This document shows, piece by piece, positions 50,932-59,723 of a DNA stretch of 64,000 nucleotides (its first letter is position 1; each line of letters begins with the position of its first letter). The DNA is from CAVPDE01 sp964580575 (lineage in GTDB: Bacteria > Desulfobacterota > DSM-4660 > Desulfatiglandales > HGW-15), in contig CAZOLJ010000002.1 of the NCBI GenBank assembly GCA_964580575.1, positions 1-64,000 on the forward strand. Direction: 5' to 3'. The notes beneath the pieces are model-generated. The model had not been told where the DNA came from. It made no database searches and saw only the letters and a list, made by a program, of their open reading frames with translations. The position numbers were made by a program, and so were the translations under genes.

Positions 50932-51127
50932 TTAGAGAACTTCAGAACCTACTTCGGGGAAAATACTCTCCTTTCAAATATCACAGGAGATCAGGAAAGA
51001 AGAAGGCTTGACATCGGAATATGTGTTCACCTATGCTAGGCGCGCTATTGACCGAGTGGGCAGGGCTTTCAGAGGAGCCCCTTCCACAGAAGTCATCCCT
51101 CTTGTAACATATTGAAATCATTCCTAT

Positions 51128-51201
51128 GCCCCCGTAGCTCAGGTGGATAGAGCACCAGATTCCTAATCTGGGTGCCGCGTGTTCGAGTCACGCCGGGGGC
51201 A
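51128..51201 (+). tRNA. tRNA-Arg (anticodon CCT)
   Basis: Cloverleaf: acceptor GCCCCCG/CGGGGGC, D stem GCTC/GAGC, anticodon stem CCAGA/TCTGG with loop TTCCTAA (anticodon CCT), T arm GCGTG-TTCGAGT-CACGC, discriminator A. CCA is not encoded. Reads the AGG arginine codon. Confidence 0.95.
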
Positions 51202-51286
51202 CTTTTCTTTCCCACATAATTTTTGGGTTGACATTCGATAAAATGCTGCGTAATTATAAATGTTTCCGATTGGGAGGATGAGTGCA

Positions 51287-51598
51287 ATGTACGCAGTGAT
51301 CGAAACAGGCGGCAAGCAGTACCGGGTGACCCAGGGCCAGGATTTGAAAGTGGAAAAGATCCCGGGCCTGGCGGGAGAAGAGGTGGTTTTCGACAAGGTG
51401 CTCGTGGTGGCGGACGGCGAAAACGTGACCATCGGCAAACCTTACGTGGAGAATGCCAAGGTGCTTGCAAAGCTCGCTCGGCAGGCCAAGGACCGGAAGG
51501 TCCCTGTGTTCAAGTACAAAAGAAGAAAGGGCTTTCGCCGTAACAAGGGGCACCGGCAGGATTTTTCGCTGGTGAAGATCGAAGCCATCCAGGCTTGA
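51287..51598 (+). CDS. rplU: 50S ribosomal protein L21
   Basis: 103 residues, normal length. MYAVIETGGKQYRVTQGQDL at the start and KRRKGFRRNKGHRQDFSLVK at the RNA-binding end. ATG 51287 with GGGAGG 10 bp upstream. First gene of the rplU-rpmA-obgE cluster. Confidence 0.97.
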   Translation: MYAVIETGGKQYRVTQGQDLKVEKIPGLAGEEVVFDKVLVVADGENVTIGKPYVENAKVLAKLARQAKDRKVPVFKYKRRKGFRRNKGHRQDFSLVKIEAIQA

Positions 51599-51665
51599 TC
51601 TCCAGACACGGCTAAGCGAACGAATTCGACACGCTGAGAATTCTTGAAGAAGAGGAACAGAGAGT

Positions 51666-51920
51666 ATGGCACACAAAAAGGCAGGCGGCAGCGCCAAGAA
51701 CGGTAGAGATAGTGCCGGTCAACGATACGGAGTGAAGAAATACTCGGGCCAGAAGGTTCGGGCAGGCAACATCCTGGTTCGGCAAATGGGAACCAAGGTC
51801 CACCCGGGCGTGAACGTGGGGGTCGGCAAAGACTTCACCCTTTTCGCCAAGATCGACGGCATCGTCACCTATGAAAGAATGGACCGGTCCCGAAAACAGG
51901 TCAGTGTCTACGCGGCTTAG
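51666..51920 (+). CDS. rpmA: 50S ribosomal protein L27
   Basis: 84 residues: MAHKKAGGSAKNGRDSAGQR is the classical N-terminus without the cleaved leader seen in Firmicutes. The N-terminal tail reaches the peptidyl-transferase centre. 67 bp after rplU. Confidence 0.97.
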   Translation: MAHKKAGGSAKNGRDSAGQRYGVKKYSGQKVRAGNILVRQMGTKVHPGVNVGVGKDFTLFAKIDGIVTYERMDRSRKQVSVYAA

Positions 51921-51956
51921 ACTTCATCCGCACCCCTTCCTCATTCGAGCCAATCT

Positions 51957-52976
51957 ATGGGTTTTATTGACGAGGTTCTGATCACCGTCCGCTCAGGGGA
52001 CGGGGGAAAGGGCTGCGTCAGCTTCAGGCGCGAGAAATTCATCCCCAGAGGGGGACCGGACGGAGGAGACGGCGGCAAGGGAGGAAGCGTCTTCTTCCGG
52101 GCCACCGAACGACTGGCCACCCTTCTCGATTTCAAATACCGCAGACTATTCAAAGCGCGAAACGGCGAACCCGGAAGGGGCAGGAGCCAGACCGGCAAAA
52201 ACGGCAAGGACATTGTCATCGAGGTCCCGCCCGGCACCCTTCTTTACGCCGAAGAGACAGGCCGGGAGATCGCTGATCTCGTGCGTGACGGGCAGGAGGT
52301 CCTGATCCTAGAAGGAGGCCAGGGAGGCAAGGGAAACCAGCACTTTGCCACGTCCACCAACCGGGCCCCTCGCATGGCGCAACCAGGGATTCCGGGCGAG
52401 GAGAAAAGGCTGAGGCTTTCCCTCAAGTCCCTTGCGGACATCGGTCTCATTGGACTGCCCAATGCCGGCAAATCCACGCTCCTGTCCCGGCTCACCACAG
52501 CGACGCCCAAGATCGCCGATTACCCCTTCACGACCCTCATCCCCAACCTGGGCGTGATGACCCTGGGCGAAGACAAGAAGCTCACAGTGGCCGACATCCC
52601 CGGCCTTGTGGAAGGGGCCAGTGAAGGCAAAGGGCTGGGGCACCGCTTTCTCAAGCACATCGAGAGGACCAGGTTGCTTCTTCACGTGATGGACCTCACC
52701 TATTCTCCGGCTCAAGCTCTCCTGGAGGATTTTTTTGTGGTGAGAAAGGAGCTGGAGGATTACCATGTGAACGTGGCTGCAAAAGACCAGATGGTGGTCC
52801 TCAACAAAATAGACCTTTACTCCACTCCACACCGGGATGTAAGAGAAGTGAAAAAGGCTCTGAAGGCCCTGGGGCTCGAATCCTATCCTGTTTCGGCGCT
52901 GACCGGAGAGGGGCTGGAGGAACTCAAGATCGCTTTGTTCAGGAAGTTTTACGATGGTCCATCTAGAAAACGATGA
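51957..52976 (+). CDS. obgE: GTPase ObgE/CgtA
   Basis: 339 residues. Glycine-rich Obg domain (1-158; RSGDGGKGCVSFRREKFIPR, GGPDGGDGGKGGSVFF) and G domain with GLPNAGKSTLL (G1), DIPGLVEGASEGKGLG (G3) and NKID (G4). No C-terminal OCT domain, as in most Proteobacteria. Acts in 50S assembly and stringent signalling. Confidence 0.96.
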   Translation: MGFIDEVLITVRSGDGGKGCVSFRREKFIPRGGPDGGDGGKGGSVFFRATERLATLLDFKYRRLFKARNGEPGRGRSQTGKNGKDIVIEVPPGTLLYAEETGREIADLVRDGQEVLILEGGQGGKGNQHFATSTNRAPRMAQPGIPGEEKRLRLSLKSLADIGLIGLPNAGKSTLLSRLTTATPKIADYPFTTLIPNLGVMTLGEDKKLTVADIPGLVEGASEGKGLGHRFLKHIERTRLLLHVMDLTYSPAQALLEDFFVVRKELEDYHVNVAAKDQMVVLNKIDLYSTPHRDVREVKKALKALGLESYPVSALTGEGLEELKIALFRKFYDGPSRKR

Positions 52977-54141
52977 AGCCATGGGAGTTTCAAGGAAGAA
53001 ACTTCTTCGGCGTGTGAAAAGGGTGGTCGTGAAGGTCGGAAGTGCCGTGCTCGCAGGCAGGGACGGCCTGAGCCGCAAGGTTCTTTGCGACTTGAGCGAT
53101 GACATTTTTGGTCTGTGGCAAAGAGGGATCGAGGTGGTTCTCGTCTCGTCCGGGGCCATTGCCTCGGGCATGAAAAAAATCGGCCTGGCCAGGAGGCCTG
53201 ATTCCATTTCCCATAAGCAGGCGGTTGCGGCTGTGGGCCAATGCAGCCTCATGCTGGCCTGGGAAAAAGCGTTCGGCCGCCACGGGCAGAAGGTGGCGCA
53301 GATCCTGATCACCCGGGACGACTTCAACCACCGGGGCCGTTACCTCAATGCGAGGAACACGATTTTCACCCTCCTTTCCTGGAAAATCATACCCATCATC
53401 AATGAGAACGACACGGTGGTGGTGGAAGAAATCAAGTTCGGGGACAATGACAGCTTGAGCGCCATGGTGACCGACCTGCTGGACGCAGACGTGCTCGTCA
53501 TGCTCACCAATGAGGACGGACTCTACGACAAAGACCCCCGAACGAACGAGGATGCAAAGCTGATCAGGGTCGTGGGGCGGGTGAGCCGGGAGACCCTGAG
53601 ATATGCCGCTTCAAGACCGGGAAACCTGGGCACAGGCGGGATGCAGAGCAAGGTCAGGGCAGGCCAAAAAGCTTCTCTTGGCGGAATTCCTGTGGTGATC
53701 GCCAACGGCACCAGGCCGGGTGTTCTCGGAGAGATCTTCAAAGGAAAAGACATCGGGACGGTCTTCCTTCCTCAGGATGTGAACCTGTGCAGCCGGAAGC
53801 GCTGGATCGCCTTTACCAAGGCTCCCAAAGGGGAGCTGGTGGTGGATCGCGGCGCGGAAAAGGCGCTGCTGGGAGGCGGCAAGAGCCTGCTTCCCTCAGG
53901 CATCCGGGAGGTGAGGGGACACTTCGGCCACGGCGACTCGGTGGTCGTTGTGAACGAGTGGAGCGAGGAACTGGGTGTGGGAATGGTCAACTATGACTCG
54001 GGCGACATCCGGAAGATCATGGGCCTGAAAACAACGGAGATTGAATCCGTCCTGGGCTTCCGGCATGACGACGAGGTGATCCACCGGGACAACCTGGTCA
54101 TGACCCGGAACCTGGAACAGGGAGAGGCGGTATGTCTTTAG
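52954..54141 (+). CDS. proB: Glutamate 5-kinase
   Basis: 395 residues from ATG 52954 (AGGAAG 7 bp upstream, overlapping obgE by 23 bp); ATG 52981 is an alternative without a ribosome site. Kinase domain RVVVKVGSAVLAGRDGLSRK, VLVSSGAIASGMKKIGL, IPIINENDTVVVEEIKFGDND, plus a C-terminal PUA domain (~285-375). First step of proline synthesis, ATP-dependent phosphorylation of glutamate. Confidence 0.95.
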   Translation: MVHLENDEAMGVSRKKLLRRVKRVVVKVGSAVLAGRDGLSRKVLCDLSDDIFGLWQRGIEVVLVSSGAIASGMKKIGLARRPDSISHKQAVAAVGQCSLMLAWEKAFGRHGQKVAQILITRDDFNHRGRYLNARNTIFTLLSWKIIPIINENDTVVVEEIKFGDNDSLSAMVTDLLDADVLVMLTNEDGLYDKDPRTNEDAKLIRVVGRVSRETLRYAASRPGNLGTGGMQSKVRAGQKASLGGIPVVIANGTRPGVLGEIFKGKDIGTVFLPQDVNLCSRKRWIAFTKAPKGELVVDRGAEKALLGGGKSLLPSGIREVRGHFGHGDSVVVVNEWSEELGVGMVNYDSGDIRKIMGLKTTEIESVLGFRHDDEVIHRDNLVMTRNLEQGEAVCL

Positions 54142-55388
54142 AAAACATGATCAAAGACATGACCAAGGCGGGGAAAGAGGCCTCGCGGGAGCTTCGCAGA
54201 GTGTCAAGGGCCGGGAAAGATGATGCTCTCCGGCTCATGGCCGAAAAGCTGATGCAAAGGGAAAAGGCGATCCTGCAGGAGAACGAGAAAGACCTTGCTC
54301 TCGCCAAGGAGCAGGGCATGAGCCCCGCCCTGCTGGACCGGTTGGCTCTCGATGCAAAGACCTTGCAGTCCATGGCTGAGGCGCTCGGCGAAGTGGCGGC
54401 GCTTCCGGACCCTGTGGGCGAAGTGACGGGCATGTGGAAAAGACCCAACGGGCTGCAGGTGGGCCGTGTCCGGATCCCCCTCGGCGTCATCGGTTTCATC
54501 TATGAATCCCGGCCCAATGTCACGGTCGATGCGGCAAGCCTCTGTCTCAAGGCCGGGAACGCGGTCATCCTCAAGGGAGGGGCCGAGGCTATTCGTTCGA
54601 ACCTGATCCTCGGGCATATCCTGGGCGAGGCGCTCAAAGAGACGGGACTCCCGGCTGCGGCGATCCAGGTGATCCCCACCACAGAAAGGGAAGCGACCCG
54701 CATTCTTCTCCAGCAGGAACAAGAGGTGGATGTCATTATCCCGCGCGGGGGCGAGGGCCTGATCCGCTTTGTCACAGACCACTCGCGAATCCCGGTGCTC
54801 CGTCACTACAAAGGGGTCTGCCATGTGTATGTGGATGAGTTCGCAGACCTGGCCATGGCTGCCGAGATTTGTTTCAACGCCAAAGTGCAGCGTCCGGCCG
54901 TGTGCAATTCCATGGAAACCATGCTGGTCCACGAGAGCGTGGCGGAGGCGTTTTTTCCGGCTATGCTCAAGCGGTTCCGCGATGCAGGGGTGGAAATCCG
55001 CGGGTGTCTGAAAACCCTGGCCCTCATGCCCGAAACCAAGCCGGCCGAACCTTCGGACTGGCCTGCGGAGTTCCTGGATCTGATCCTGGCGGTCAGGGTG
55101 GTCAAAGGTCTGGAGGAGGCGCTGGATCACATCGAGACTTACAGCTCCAACCACACGGAAGCGATCGTCACAAACAACTATGACCGGGCTCAGAGGTTCC
55201 TTGGAGAGGTGAACTCCTCGGTGGTGCTGGTCAATGCTTCCACCCGGTTCAACGACGGGAATCAACTCGGTCTCGGATCGGAGATTGGAATCAACACGTC
55301 CAAACTCCATGCCTTCGGCCCCATGGGCCTGGCAGAGCTAACCACTCAAAAGTTTATCGTCTATGGCAGCGGGCAAATCAGGACCTAG
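54132..55388 (+). CDS. proA: Gamma-glutamyl phosphate reductase
   Basis: 418 residues, overlapping proB by 10 bp. The aldehyde-dehydrogenase-like fold has IPLGVIGFIYESRPNVTVDA, AVILKGGAEAIRSN, IIPRGGEGLIRFVTDHSRIP and the catalytic Cys region KVQRPAVCNSMETMLVHE. Second step of proline synthesis, NADPH-dependent. Confidence 0.95.
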   Translation: MSLENMIKDMTKAGKEASRELRRVSRAGKDDALRLMAEKLMQREKAILQENEKDLALAKEQGMSPALLDRLALDAKTLQSMAEALGEVAALPDPVGEVTGMWKRPNGLQVGRVRIPLGVIGFIYESRPNVTVDAASLCLKAGNAVILKGGAEAIRSNLILGHILGEALKETGLPAAAIQVIPTTEREATRILLQQEQEVDVIIPRGGEGLIRFVTDHSRIPVLRHYKGVCHVYVDEFADLAMAAEICFNAKVQRPAVCNSMETMLVHESVAEAFFPAMLKRFRDAGVEIRGCLKTLALMPETKPAEPSDWPAEFLDLILAVRVVKGLEEALDHIETYSSNHTEAIVTNNYDRAQRFLGEVNSSVVLVNASTRFNDGNQLGLGSEIGINTSKLHAFGPMGLAELTTQKFIVYGSGQIRT

Positions 55389-56040
55389 ACTGGGGATCCT
55401 GGGCGGGACCTTTGATCCCATTCACTACGGCCACCTGCGTCTGGCCGAGGAGGTCGGGGAGAGCCTGAACCTCGAACACGTCTATCTCATCCCTGCAGCC
55501 CTCCCGCCCCACAAAGGGCAAAGGAGAGTGTCCCCCTTTCAGCACCGGCTCGAAATGACGAGGATTGCCTCCGCGGAATCTCCTCTTCTCAAAGTCCTGG
55601 ACCTCGAGGCGAGGCGTGAAGGCTTTTCCTACTCCATTGAAACTTTGAAGATCTTTCACGGTATGGTTCAGCCGGATCTGGACCTTCACTTTGTGCTGGG
55701 CATGGACGCTTTCCTTGAGATCGAAACGTGGAAAGATTTCAGAAACCTTTTCAACTATGCCCATTTCGTGGTCATCCAGAGGCCGGGCTTTCCGTCGGAC
55801 ATCCTGGAGTCGTTCCTTCCCACCCTTGGAGTGGCCTTTGCGAAAAAGGATCCGGGGAATGGGTTTGTGGCGCCCTCGGGATACGAGGTGATCTCCATGG
55901 AAGCCACTTTGATGGACATTTCCTCCACAAAGATCAGAGCGAAGGTTGCAAAAGAAAAATCCATTCGGTTTCTTGTCCCGGAGGCGGTGAGGACTTACAT
56001 TAACAATAGCAATTTGTACAGGTCCCATGAAAGCGCTTGA
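55363..56040 (+). CDS. nadD: Nicotinate-nucleotide adenylyltransferase
   Basis: 225 residues, overlapping proA by 26 bp. GILGGTFDPIHYGHLRLAEE carries the nucleotidyltransferase HxGH motif, and ISSTKIRAKVAKEKSIRFLV the ISSTxIR motif. Converts nicotinate mononucleotide to deamido-NAD. Usual neighbour of proA and rsfS. Confidence 0.95.
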   Translation: MAAGKSGPRLGILGGTFDPIHYGHLRLAEEVGESLNLEHVYLIPAALPPHKGQRRVSPFQHRLEMTRIASAESPLLKVLDLEARREGFSYSIETLKIFHGMVQPDLDLHFVLGMDAFLEIETWKDFRNLFNYAHFVVIQRPGFPSDILESFLPTLGVAFAKKDPGNGFVAPSGYEVISMEATLMDISSTKIRAKVAKEKSIRFLVPEAVRTYINNSNLYRSHESA

Positions 56041-56389
56041 GAAAGCCCGATTGTGCCGGGAAATCATCCAGGAAAGAAAAGCAGTGGATCCCGTCCTGAT
56101 GGAAGTGGGTCGGCTTACGTCCTTTACAGATTATTTTCTGGTGGCGAGCGGCGCCTCGAGCCGGCAGGTTCAGGCGATCAGCCAGCACATGGCGCGAAGG
56201 ATGAGGGAAGAAGGGTTCAAGCCCATTGGGATAGAAGGAGAACAGGAAGGCCACTGGGTCCTCATGGACTACGGCGACGTGGTCGTTCACATCTTCTATC
56301 AACCGGTGAGAGAGTTTTACGACCTGGAGGGCCTCTGGACAGAAGCCACGCGGGTAGAGCCTGATGAGAAGAAGAACAAAAAAAATTAG
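56027..56389 (+). CDS. rsfS: Ribosomal silencing factor RsfS
   Basis: 120 residues, overlapping nadD by 14 bp. DUF143 pattern: TSFTDYFLVASGASSRQVQA, GHWVLMDYGDVVVHIFYQPV and REFYDLEGLW. Binds L14 and prevents subunit joining under poor nutrition. Confidence 0.94.
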   Translation: MKALEKARLCREIIQERKAVDPVLMEVGRLTSFTDYFLVASGASSRQVQAISQHMARRMREEGFKPIGIEGEQEGHWVLMDYGDVVVHIFYQPVREFYDLEGLWTEATRVEPDEKKNKKN

Positions 56390-57806
56390 AGCCATCCTGA
56401 CGCCCATCCTCATTTTCTTTTTCCTCCTGTCCTCAGGGAGCCCCCCGGCCTTTGCTCTTTCCACAGAAGAAGAGAGAGTGGCGGGTGAGGAATTTCGTGC
56501 CAGCGTGCGCAGGCAGCTCGACATGGTGGACGACGGCTTTGCGGAAGACTATATCAATGACTTGGGCCAGTACATCACGCGCGCTCTTGAGACCAAGGCT
56601 TTCCCCTTTCAATTTTATCTCGTGAAGGACAATACTCCCAATGCCTTTGCAGGCCCCGGAGGCCACATTTTTTTCTTCAGCGGTCTCATCAACATGATGG
56701 ATGACGTGGATGAACTGGCTGCGGTGATGTCTCACGAGATTGGCCATGTGTCGGCAAGACATCTGTCCAACCGCATCGAGCAAAACAAAACCATGGCCAT
56801 CGCGGTTCTTGCGGGCATGCTGGCCGGCGCTCTGATGGGAGGGAAGGCAGGCGGGGCTATCGCCACGGGCACCATGGCCGCCGGTCTCCAGAAGCAGTTG
56901 GCCTACAGCCGCGAGGATGAAAGGCAGGCTGACAACCTGGGATTCAAGTACATGGAGGAGTCGCGTTTCAATCCTGCGGGAATGATCACGATTATGAAGA
57001 GGCTCGAGAGAATGTCTCCTGGCGGAACCGATGCCATTCCGGCTTACCTGCTGACCCATCCCGGCGGACCTGAAAGGGTGGCGACCTCGGAGGCCCTGAT
57101 GTCCCAGTTCGTCCCAAAGGCGGATAGTGCGGAATCCATCCATTTCCGGAATCTCTTTCCCTACTTCAAGGCGGTCCTCCTTGCCAAATCTATGGATTTT
57201 CAAGGGGCAAACCGTTATTTCGGCAAAGAAAGAGAAGCGAATCCCGAATCCCCCGTGGTCCAGTTCGGACTGGGAGTTGTGCAAAAAGAAAGAATGGATT
57301 ACCCGAGGGCCATAGAGCATTTTGAGAAGGCCCTCAAAGGAGCACCCGGTCTCACCCCGATTCTCCTTCACCTGGCGGAGACCTACCAACTCCAGGGGCA
57401 GGATCGCAAAGCGATCGAATTGGTTGAACGGGTCTTTAGGACGGATGAGCGCAACAAGGCCGCCATGTACATCACCGCCACGTCGTACCAGAACCTGGAG
57501 GACTACTCAAAGGCGACCGTCTTCTACGAGAGATTGGTTTCTATGAGACCGGTCAAAGACGAGGTTTTCTACAACCTCGGGGTTTGCTACGGAAGGCAGG
57601 AAAAGCTCGCGGTGGCACACTACAACACCGGGCTTTACTTTCAGAGGATTTTCGATTTTCAGAAAGCCAGGTACCATTTCCTCAAAGCCGATCAACTGGC
57701 CGGAAACGACCAAGGGCTGAAAAACAGAATTTATGAAGCGGCGAAAACCCTCCCGAAGGAAAGTATATTCTCCGGTCCCGGTCAGGAATCAAGAAGCCGC
57801 AAATAG
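56364..57806 (+). CDS. BepA-like M48 protease with TPR repeats
   Basis: 480 residues; the ATG overlaps rsfS by 26 bp. Signal peptide ends near PPAFALS. Zinc site MSHEIGHVSARHLSNR (HEIGH), third ligand in DERQADNLGFKYMEES, and ~200 C-terminal residues of TPRs (FPYFKAVLLAKSMDFQGANR, LTPILLHLAETYQLQGQDRK). This is the BepA/YfgC layout: periplasmic protease and chaperone of outer-membrane protein assembly. It is a second M48 protease in the window besides the short one at 963. Confidence 0.9.
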   Translation: MRRRTKKIRAILTPILIFFFLLSSGSPPAFALSTEEERVAGEEFRASVRRQLDMVDDGFAEDYINDLGQYITRALETKAFPFQFYLVKDNTPNAFAGPGGHIFFFSGLINMMDDVDELAAVMSHEIGHVSARHLSNRIEQNKTMAIAVLAGMLAGALMGGKAGGAIATGTMAAGLQKQLAYSREDERQADNLGFKYMEESRFNPAGMITIMKRLERMSPGGTDAIPAYLLTHPGGPERVATSEALMSQFVPKADSAESIHFRNLFPYFKAVLLAKSMDFQGANRYFGKEREANPESPVVQFGLGVVQKERMDYPRAIEHFEKALKGAPGLTPILLHLAETYQLQGQDRKAIELVERVFRTDERNKAAMYITATSYQNLEDYSKATVFYERLVSMRPVKDEVFYNLGVCYGRQEKLAVAHYNTGLYFQRIFDFQKARYHFLKADQLAGNDQGLKNRIYEAAKTLPKESIFSGPGQESRSRK

Positions 57807-57825
57807 CCCGCTGGCCAGGGGGATC

Positions 57826-58560
57826 TCAGGATTTTGGCGCTGGGGTCTTCAACTGGTCCTTGGCTTTGGAATGCCCGGCTTCAGCCGCTTTTTTGAAGTC
57901 CTCCATGGCCTTGGGTTTGCTCCCTTTGGCGAGAAAAGCGAGGCCGCGGTTGTACAGGAGGTCAGGATCTCCGGGTTCTATTTTCAGCCCTGCATCAAAG
58001 TCGGTCAGAGCAAGATCGATCCTTCCCATCTGCAACTGAGCGCTGCCGCGGTTGCAGAGCGCATCCGCTGCATTGGCGTCCAGTTTCATCACCTCTGAAA
58101 AATCCTTGATGGCCTCTTCATGCTTCTTCATCTTGGTGTACAGGAGCCCTCTGTTGTAATAGGCATCCTTATTTTTCCTGTCGAGCTCGATGGCCTTTGA
58201 GTAATCTTTTTCAGCGAGTGGAAGGTCCCCCTTGTACTCATACAGCCAGCCGCGGTTGAAGTAAGCATCAGCATTCTTGTCGTTCACCGAGATGAGGCTG
58301 TTGATCTTTTTCAGCTCAAATTCGAAATTAAGGGAGTCTGCCTTTTTCGCGGGTGCAGCGGGGGCGGCGCTCTTCTCGGGCTCTTGGGCAGGCGCCTGCG
58401 GGCCGGAGGGTTTGGGTATGGGCGCCTTGTAGGTTTCGCCCTGGCCCCACGCGAGCGATAGAAAACCAGAGAGGACAAAGAGCGCGATCATCAGAGAGGT
58501 CATCATCTCCCAGGAATGCTTTGAAAACCAAACAGAACATCGGCAGTTTCCCCCAACCAT
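57826..58560 (-). CDS. Secreted TPR protein
   Basis: 244 residues from ATG 58560, which has AAAGGAGG 6 bp upstream. A hydrophobic segment (SLMIALFVLSGFLSLAWG) after a short N-tail acts as signal or anchor, then a Pro/Ala linker and four to five TPRs (NADAYFNRGWLYEYKGDLPL, KDAYYNRGLLYTKMKKHEEA, PDLLYNRGLAFLAKGSKPKA). Probably a scaffold in the periplasm; partner unknown. Convergent with the BepA-like gene, 20 bp apart. Confidence 0.8.
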   Translation of the reverse strand: MVGGNCRCSVWFSKHSWEMMTSLMIALFVLSGFLSLAWGQGETYKAPIPKPSGPQAPAQEPEKSAAPAAPAKKADSLNFEFELKKINSLISVNDKNADAYFNRGWLYEYKGDLPLAEKDYSKAIELDRKNKDAYYNRGLLYTKMKKHEEAIKDFSEVMKLDANAADALCNRGSAQLQMGRIDLALTDFDAGLKIEPGDPDLLYNRGLAFLAKGSKPKAMEDFKKAAEAGHSKAKDQLKTPAPKS

Positions 58561-58785
58561 GGCTTTCCTCCTTTAACGATTGCTCCTGTACGTTTCAAAA
58601 ACCCGTGGATGAACCGGCCCCCTTCCGGTTTCACCCGGCATGTACCGCCTTCTGTCCAATCCCAAGGCTTGTGCAAAACAGGGTTATTATACGCTCAAAA
58701 AAGGCGCAAATTCAAGAGGCTCCTTAGGGTTTGGATTTCTGACTTAACCGGGAAGGGCATCGTCTTTTGGGCGCCAGCAAAATGT

Positions 58786-58814
58786 TTGACAGCGCCGGAG
58801 AGGTGTGTTACCTT
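58786..58814 (+). promoter_or_regulatory. Putative etfBA promoter
   Basis: A perfect TTGACA at 58786-58791, a 17-bp spacer and a weak -10 (TACCTT at 58809-58814). The expected start of transcription falls at the left edge of the palindrome at 58824. The -10 match is poor (3 of 6), hence moderate confidence. Confidence 0.4.
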
Positions 58815-58823
58815 GCCGGACAA

Positions 58824-58845
58824 AATGAATGAGAATTCATTCATT
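58824..58845. promoter_or_regulatory. FadR(TetR)-type operator upstream of etfB
   Basis: Perfect 9-bp arms AATGAATGA and TCATTCATT separated by GAAT. The inner TGAATGA-N4-TCATTCA equals the half-sites known for the TetR-family FadR of Bacillus, which represses fatty-acid oxidation and etf genes until acyl-CoA binds. Located about 98 bp before the etfB start, ahead of an etf/acyl-CoA dehydrogenase operon. Confidence 0.6.
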
Positions 58846-58943
58846 GCTGAAATCAATAGTATTTTTAGTGAGTAAGACAGAAAAAGGAATCCGAGAATCC
58901 TGTATTTCACGGAGAATCATCAACGTTTTAGGAGGTGCGAGGC

Positions 58944-59723
58944 ATGGAGATCATTGTGTGTGTAAAAAGGGTTCCCATGACCCAGGAGGTTGATCTGGAG
59001 ATCAACTCCCAGAAGACTGACGTTCGCAAGGACATGCTCGCTTACGTCATCAACGAATGGGACAACTACGCGATTGAGGAGGCCATACAGATCAAGGAAA
59101 AACTGGGCGGAACGGTCACTGCGGTGACCCTCGGAAACGAGGATGATGAAGAAGTCCTGCGGCGAAGTTTGGCCATGGGTGCGGACAAGGCCTTCCGGAT
59201 CGATCCGGGAAACCTGGTGATGGACGCCTTTGTCATCTCCAAAATCCTGGCGCAATTTATCAAGGGCCAGCCCCACGATCTCGTTTTCACCGGAGTCCAA
59301 AGGGATGACCTGAACGAGGGGGCCGTGGGCACCATGCTGGCGGAGCACCTGGGCTTGCCTCACGCCGAAGTGGTGAGGAAGGTGGAAGTGGCAGGCAGCG
59401 AAGCGACCATTCGGGTGGAGCTGGAAGGCGGCACGGATGAAGTCTCGAAGATCCAAGTGCCGGCCTTGCTGAGCATCCAGACCGGAATCAACGAGCCGCG
59501 CTATGTTTCCATTATGGGCATCCGCAAGGCGGCCAAGAAGGAACTGAACGTAGCCGGTGTGGATACGCTCGGTCTTGCGGCGGCTGACCTTCAGGCCAGG
59601 ACCACGGTGGAAGAAATCTTCCTGCCGCCGGAGACCGAAGGGGCCCAATTCATCGAGGGCGATCCCGGCACAGTTGCGGACGAAATTCTCCGAATCCTCA
59701 AAGAAAAGGGGGTGAGCATATAA
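58944..59723 (+). CDS. etfB: Electron transfer flavoprotein, beta subunit
   Basis: 259 residues from ATG 58944 with GGAGGTG 7 bp upstream. MEIIVCVKRVPMTQEVDLEI, INEWDNYAIEEAIQIKEKLG, VFTGVQRDDLNEGAVGTMLA and the AMP-binding signature VPALLSIQTGINEPRYVSIM. With EtfA it accepts electrons from the acyl-CoA dehydrogenase encoded two genes downstream. Confidence 0.94.
   Translation: MEIIVCVKRVPMTQEVDLEINSQKTDVRKDMLAYVINEWDNYAIEEAIQIKEKLGGTVTAVTLGNEDDEEVLRRSLAMGADKAFRIDPGNLVMDAFVISKILAQFIKGQPHDLVFTGVQRDDLNEGAVGTMLAEHLGLPHAEVVRKVEVAGSEATIRVELEGGTDEVSKIQVPALLSIQTGINEPRYVSIMGIRKAAKKELNVAGVDTLGLAAADLQARTTVEEIFLPPETEGAQFIEGDPGTVADEILRILKEKGVSI

Noticed and set aside
51260..51286. Longer start for rplU
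   Set aside because: L21 proteins start MYAVIxTGGKQY; the upstream residues are not conserved and the ribosome site fits ATG 51287.
54204..55310. Minus-strand frame of 368 codons
   Set aside because: Antisense to proA, no recognisable motif.
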